Positions 7,077 through 9,687 of a stretch of 9,687 nt of DNA are shown here, one piece after another. The notes under the pieces are model-generated. The model ran no database searches. It was not told where the DNA came from and saw only the letters and a program-made list of their open reading frames with translations. Numbering within the stretch: the first letter of the stretch is position 1; the number at the start of each line of letters is the position of its first letter. The stretch spans positions 1 to 9,687 of the forward strand of contig JAKUSY010000004.1 of the NCBI GenBank assembly GCA_022451445.1, given 5' to 3'. The stretch comes from Planctomycetota bacterium. Its GTDB lineage: Bacteria; Planctomycetota; UBA8108. The position numbers and the translations under genes were made by a program.

Positions 7077-7134
7077 GGTATTGGCTGATCGTCGGTTGGA
7101 ACGGGTAGTGAATCAGAGCAATCAGTTTAGTCGC

Positions 7135-7161
7135 AGCTTTCGAAATAACCTATACAAAGCT
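7135..7161. repeat. Inverted repeat AGCTTT/AAAGCT, possible operator
   Basis: AGCTTT (7135-7140) and AAAGCT (7156-7161) are perfect reverse complements separated by 15 bp (centre-to-centre 21 bp, about two helical turns). A looser outer pair, TTTAG (7126-7130) and CTAAA (7160-7164), overlaps it. The repeat covers the candidate lutA promoter, so it could bind a dimeric regulator. Arms this short can arise by chance. Confidence 0.3.
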
Positions 7162-7166
7162 AAAAT
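7138..7166 (+). promoter_or_regulatory. Candidate sigma-70-like promoter for lutABC
   Basis: TTTCGA (7138-7143) and TAAAAT (7161-7166) are separated by 17 bp. The -10 box matches 5 of 6 consensus bases and the -35 box only 3 of 6. Transcription would begin near 7173 and leave a leader of about 60 nt containing the GC-rich hairpin. Confidence 0.33.
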
Positions 7167-7180
7167 GCCGCTGGCGGGTG

Positions 7181-7202
7181 CCGGCCGGGAAGCGCCGGCC
7201 GG
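7181..7202 (+). repeat. Twin CCGGCCGG palindromes forming an 8-bp hairpin in the lutA leader
   Basis: CCGGCCGG occurs at 7181-7188 and 7195-7202 with GAAGCG between. Each octamer is self-complementary, so the two can pair in RNA as an 8-bp all-GC stem with a 6-nt loop. Each could also be a separate palindromic site in DNA, 14 bp apart. No T-run follows, so it is not a standard terminator. It lies 21 nt before the lutA ribosome binding site. Confidence 0.6.
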
Positions 7203-7222
7203 TCTGCCAGGTACAACATGCC

Positions 7223-7227
7223 GGAGA
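7223..7227 (+). promoter_or_regulatory. Ribosome binding site fixing a TTG start for lutA
   Basis: GGAGA at 7223-7227 lies 7 nt before TTG 7235, which is in frame with lutA. The alternative in-frame GTG at 7178 has no clear ribosome binding site. It would also put the GC-rich hairpin in the coding region and add 19 residues not expected in this family. Confidence 0.65.
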
Positions 7228-7234
7228 TGCCTCC

Positions 7235-8008
7235 TTGAGCGAGCCCAGGAAAGCAAAACTCTTTATCACCTGCCTGGTTGATTTCCTCTTTCCGGGGGTG
7301 GGACAGGCCATGGTCAAGGTATTGCGTCACTACGGAGTCGAGCTGGAGTTTCCCGAGGGCCAGTCCTGCTGCGGCCAGCCGGCCTTCAACGCCGGCTTTC
7401 GGCGGGAGGCCCGTGAGGTGGCCCTGCGTTTTCTCGAGGTCTTCGAGGACTCCGAGGTGGTGGTGAGTCCATCGGGGTCCTGTGTGGCGATGGTGAAGGA
7501 ATACTATCCTGAACTTTTTTCCGGAGATGAAGAGCTGGAGCCCCGTTTCAGGTCCCTGGCCGGGCGAACCTGGGAGTTCTCCCAATATCTCACGGAGGTC
7601 CTCGGCGTGGAGGAATTTCCCGGTCGGCGCCAGGGCTCTCTCACCTGGCACGATTGCTGCCATTCGCTCAGGGGACTCGGGGTCCGGGAGGGGCCGCGGA
7701 AGCTTCTCTGTTCCATCGAGGGGGCCGAGCTCCGCGAGCTGCAGGACTCGGAGGAATGCTGTGGATTCGGCGGCCTCTTCTCCGTCAAGTTCGATGAGAT
7801 CTCTTCGCGGATGCTGGAGAAGAAGCTGGCCTGTGTTGAGAAGACCGGCGCCGAGAGCCTGGTTGCGACCGATTGCAGCTGTCTCATGCACATGGCTGGC
7901 GGGCTCGAGAAGAACGGCTCCGGCATTCGCACGCTGCATCTCGCGGAGGTATTGGCTGATGCCCTCGAGGAGAGCGGCGAGGGCCCGTCGGGGGAGGCTA
8001 TTTCATGA
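7235..8008 (+). CDS. lutA: LutA: L-lactate oxidation complex, CCG-domain iron-sulfur subunit
   Basis: The predicted protein is 257 residues from a TTG start, close to the ~240 usual for LutA/YkgE. It has two cysteine-rich CCG domains. The first has C13 in ITCLVDFLFP, the pair C45-C46 in CCGQPAFN and C83 in SGSC. The second has HDCCHSLRGLG (C141, C142), ECCGFGGLFSVKF (C175, C176) and TDCSCLMH (C214, C216). These are the signature blocks of LutA. Together with LutB and LutC it oxidises L-lactate to pyruvate in the cytoplasm, as established for Bacillus subtilis lutABC. An extra cysteine at 141, where Ser or Pro is common, is notable. The stop overlaps the lutB start in ATGA (8005-8008), implying translational coupling. 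Confidence 0.93.
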   Translation: MSEPRKAKLFITCLVDFLFPGVGQAMVKVLRHYGVELEFPEGQSCCGQPAFNAGFRREAREVALRFLEVFEDSEVVVSPSGSCVAMVKEYYPELFSGDEELEPRFRSLAGRTWEFSQYLTEVLGVEEFPGRRQGSLTWHDCCHSLRGLGVREGPRKLLCSIEGAELRELQDSEECCGFGGLFSVKFDEISSRMLEKKLACVEKTGAESLVATDCSCLMHMAGGLEKNGSGIRTLHLAEVLADALEESGEGPSGEAIS

Positions 8009-9423
8009 AGGTTAGAACCGACCAGTTCCACCGGCTCTCGAGCGAGGCCCTGCAGGACGGCTCTCTCAGCGAGGCTCTGGAGCGGGCCAATACGCGCTTC
8101 CAGGAGGCCAGGGCGAGCGCGGTCGAGTCCATGCCGGACTGGGAGGAGCTGCGCCAGCGTGGACACGAGATCAAACAACGCGCCATCGACAACCTGCCCG
8201 AGGCGCTCGATACTTTCGAGGAGAACATCAGATCGCGCGGGGGAGAGGTTCACTATTGCGAGGATGGAGCCTCGGCCCGGGATACGATCCTGTCGATCAT
8301 CCGTTCCCACAAAGGCAGCAGCGTGACCAAGAGCAAGTCCATGGTCACCGAGGAGATCGCCCTGAATGATCATCTCGAGGCCGCCGGGCTGAGCGTTATC
8401 GAGGGAGATCTCGGAGAGTACATCATCCAGCTGGCCGGGGAGCACCCTTCGCACATCGTCGCTCCGGCCATTCACAAGTCGCGCGAGGAGGTGGCCGAGC
8501 TCTTCCATGAGCATCTCGGCTCCGACCCCGGGGCTGACATCCCTGAGCTCACCCGCGTGGCGAGGCGCGCCCTGCGGGAGGCCTTTCTCAGCGCCGACGT
8601 TGGCATCTCCGGAGCGAATTTCGTGGTCGCCGAGACCGGGACGATCGTGCTGGTGGAGAACGAGGGAAACATTCGCATGTCGACGACCGTGCCCCGCCTT
8701 CACATCGCGGTGGTGGGTATCGAGAAGGTGGTGCCCCGGCGGGCGGACCTCGCCCCCCTGCTGCGGCTCTTGTGCCGCAGCGCCACGGGGCAGAGGATCA
8801 CCAGCTACGTTTCCTTCATCAGCGCCGCGCGAACGGCTGCCGAAGGAGATGGTCCCGAGAAGCTGCACGTGGTTTTTCTCGATGCGGGCCGCTCCCGGCT
8901 GTGGGCGGATCCCGGCCAGCGCGAGGCTCTCAACTGCATACGCTGCGGAGCCTGCCTGAATTTCTGCCCGGTCTATGGAAGTGTCGGCGGACACTCCTAC
9001 GGCTGGGTCTACCCGGGTCCGATAGGATCGGTCATCACCCCGCATTACGTCGGCCTGGAGCGGGCGAGCCAGCTGCCGCAGGCATCGAGCCTGTGCGGGC
9101 GCTGCGCCGAGGTCTGCCCCGTGAAGATCCCGCTTCCCGATATGCTGCTGGGCCTGCGGGCGAAGGCCGTCGAGGCCGGTGGCGCGGGCATCGTGGAACG
9201 CTTCTCGATGCGGGCCTTTTCCCGGCTGGCAAGATCCCCCCGGCTGTGGCGCGTGGCGCTGGCTTGCGGCCGGCCGTTTTACAGGCTGGCCGTTCGAGCC
9301 GGCCTCGCCTCTGTCCTCGGTGGGGCCCTGCGACGCTGGAGCCGGAGCCGGAAGCTGCCGCTGCCCGGGGCGCCGGGGTTTCGCCGTTGGTGGCGCTCCG
9401 GCGGCGGGAGAGGGGGTGGATGA
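8005..9423 (+). CDS. lutB: LutB: L-lactate oxidation complex, LUD domain and 4Fe-4S subunit
   Basis: The 472-residue protein is the usual length for LutB (~475). An N-terminal LUD domain (~70-300) contains the family hallmarks VTKSKSMVTEEI (107-118), VAETGTIVLVENEGNIR (208-224) and VVGIEKVVP (236-244). Iron-sulfur motifs follow: CIRCGACLNFCP (C311, C314, C317, C321) and CGRCAEVCPVKIP (C364, C367, C371). A basic, Trp-containing tail (~440-465), usual in the family, ends in a Gly-rich stretch. The ATG at 8005 overlaps the lutA stop by 4 nt and is preceded by GGGAGG at about 7990-7996. It is presumably the electron-transfer subunit of the cytoplasmic lactate-oxidising complex; the electron acceptor is not evident from the sequence. 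Confidence 0.95.
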   Translation: MKVRTDQFHRLSSEALQDGSLSEALERANTRFQEARASAVESMPDWEELRQRGHEIKQRAIDNLPEALDTFEENIRSRGGEVHYCEDGASARDTILSIIRSHKGSSVTKSKSMVTEEIALNDHLEAAGLSVIEGDLGEYIIQLAGEHPSHIVAPAIHKSREEVAELFHEHLGSDPGADIPELTRVARRALREAFLSADVGISGANFVVAETGTIVLVENEGNIRMSTTVPRLHIAVVGIEKVVPRRADLAPLLRLLCRSATGQRITSYVSFISAARTAAEGDGPEKLHVVFLDAGRSRLWADPGQREALNCIRCGACLNFCPVYGSVGGHSYGWVYPGPIGSVITPHYVGLERASQLPQASSLCGRCAEVCPVKIPLPDMLLGLRAKAVEAGGAGIVERFSMRAFSRLARSPRLWRVALACGRPFYRLAVRAGLASVLGGALRRWSRSRKLPLPGAPGFRRWWRSGGGRGGG

Positions 9424-9687
9424 TGGCTGGAGCTTATAGGGACAGGCTCTTCGGCTTCCTGAGAAGCCGCGCTGTCGGTGAGCCTGGAGGGCTGTTCGTG
9501 GAGACCGCCGCGGCGCGCCCCTCCTCGGTTCCCGGAGTTGACGAAGACCTGCGCGAGCGTTTTTGCGCCGAGCTCTCCGCTGTTGGGGGAGCGGCTGTGG
9601 ACCTGGCGGGGAGGGGGGAGCCCGGCGCCGAGCTCGAGAGCTGGCTGAGGGGGCTCGGGATCGAGGGGGCCGTCATCGACAGCGATC
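9420..9687 (+). CDS. lutC: LutC: L-lactate oxidation complex, LUD-domain subunit (3' partial)
   Basis: A frame opens at ATG 9420, overlapping the lutB stop (ATGA, 9420-9423), and stays open for 89 codons to the window edge. A second in-frame ATG at 9423 is an equally possible start. Purine-rich GGGAGAGGGGG just upstream can serve as ribosome binding site for either. The visible part reads as an N-terminal helix (YRDRLFGFLRSR), then an F-C-A-E-L-S-A-V-G-G segment. This resembles the F-x-x-E-L-x-x-x-G-G start of LUD-domain LutC/YkgG proteins. The name rests mainly on its position after lutA and lutB; the conserved LUD core lies beyond the window. Confidence 0.8.
   Translation, partial: MMAGAYRDRLFGFLRSRAVGEPGGLFVETAAARPSSVPGVDEDLRERFCAELSAVGGAAVDLAGRGEPGAELESWLRGLGIEGAVIDSD

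Larger units (their letters stand above)
7077..7234. promoter_or_regulatory. Divergent regulatory region between the beta-propeller gene and lutA
   Basis: This 158-bp gap serves two divergent transcription units. Its middle (about 7110-7167) is markedly AT-richer than the surrounding coding DNA, as expected of promoters. It contains an inverted repeat (7135-7161), a candidate + strand promoter (7138-7166), a GC-rich hairpin (7181-7202) and the lutA ribosome binding site (7223-7227). No convincing promoter for the minus-strand gene was found. No regulator gene lies in the window; in other bacteria lut operons are often controlled by GntR-type LutR, but no operator could be assigned to it here. 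Confidence 0.5.

Noticed and set aside
7504..9045. A 513-codon open frame on the minus strand opposite lutA and lutB
   Set aside because: It lies entirely antisense to two well-conserved genes, has no recognisable domain, and long antisense frames are common in GC-rich coding DNA.
1..9687. Mobile element, prophage, CRISPR array, defence system, tRNA or rRNA
   Set aside because: No transposase, integrase, phage or Cas-like protein, no regularly spaced repeat array, and no recognisable structural RNA gene was seen; composition looks even throughout.

Overview
The window is GC-rich bacterial DNA carrying seven protein-coding genes, two of them cut by the window edges. It most likely comes from the phylum Planctomycetota. 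The main evidence is the C-terminus of the large secreted protein, which has tandem D-x-D-x-N-G...LTDAV-type dockerin-like repeats and a closing LGC...C motif. That arrangement is typical of secreted planctomycetal proteins. A Tat-exported Gfo/Idh/MocA oxidoreductase and a WPQ-type PQQ-like beta-propeller protein fit the same phylum. The assignment is inference from protein style; no rRNA or other phylogenetic marker is present.

Layout: (1) nt 1-929, + strand: the C-terminal part of a diheme c-type cytochrome of the SO2930/HNE_0200 type. (2) nt 930-1099: a 170-bp gap with two small hairpins and the ribosome binding site of the next gene. (3) nt 1100-4585, +: a 1161-residue secreted mosaic protein. 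Its N-terminal module recurs near the C-terminus, flanking two immunoglobulin-like beta domains and a central PA14/jelly-roll-like domain; a Cys/Asp-rich segment and two dockerin-like repeats follow. A strong intrinsic terminator lies directly behind it. (4) nt 4655-5752, +: a Tat-exported Gfo/Idh/MocA oxidoreductase. (5) nt 5766-7076, - strand: a secreted PQQ-like beta-propeller protein, convergent with gene 4 across a 13-bp gap. (6) nt 7077-7234: a divergent regulatory region that is AT-rich in part. It holds an inverted repeat, a candidate promoter and a very GC-rich hairpin. (7) nt 7235 to the window end, +: lutA, lutB and the start of lutC, joined by ATGA stop/start overlaps.

The clearest functional unit is lutABC, the iron-sulfur L-lactate oxidation system, which converts lactate to pyruvate in the cytoplasm. 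The other genes are individually transcribed or loosely associated. They share an export theme: a periplasmic cytochrome, a secreted modular protein, a periplasmic oxidoreductase and a secreted beta-propeller. Nothing in the sequence proves that they work together. I see no mobile elements, CRISPR arrays, tRNA or rRNA genes. The most novel-looking item is the duplicated ~260-280-residue module of the large secreted protein, which I cannot assign to a named family and which resembles malectin-like carbohydrate-binding folds only in general pattern.
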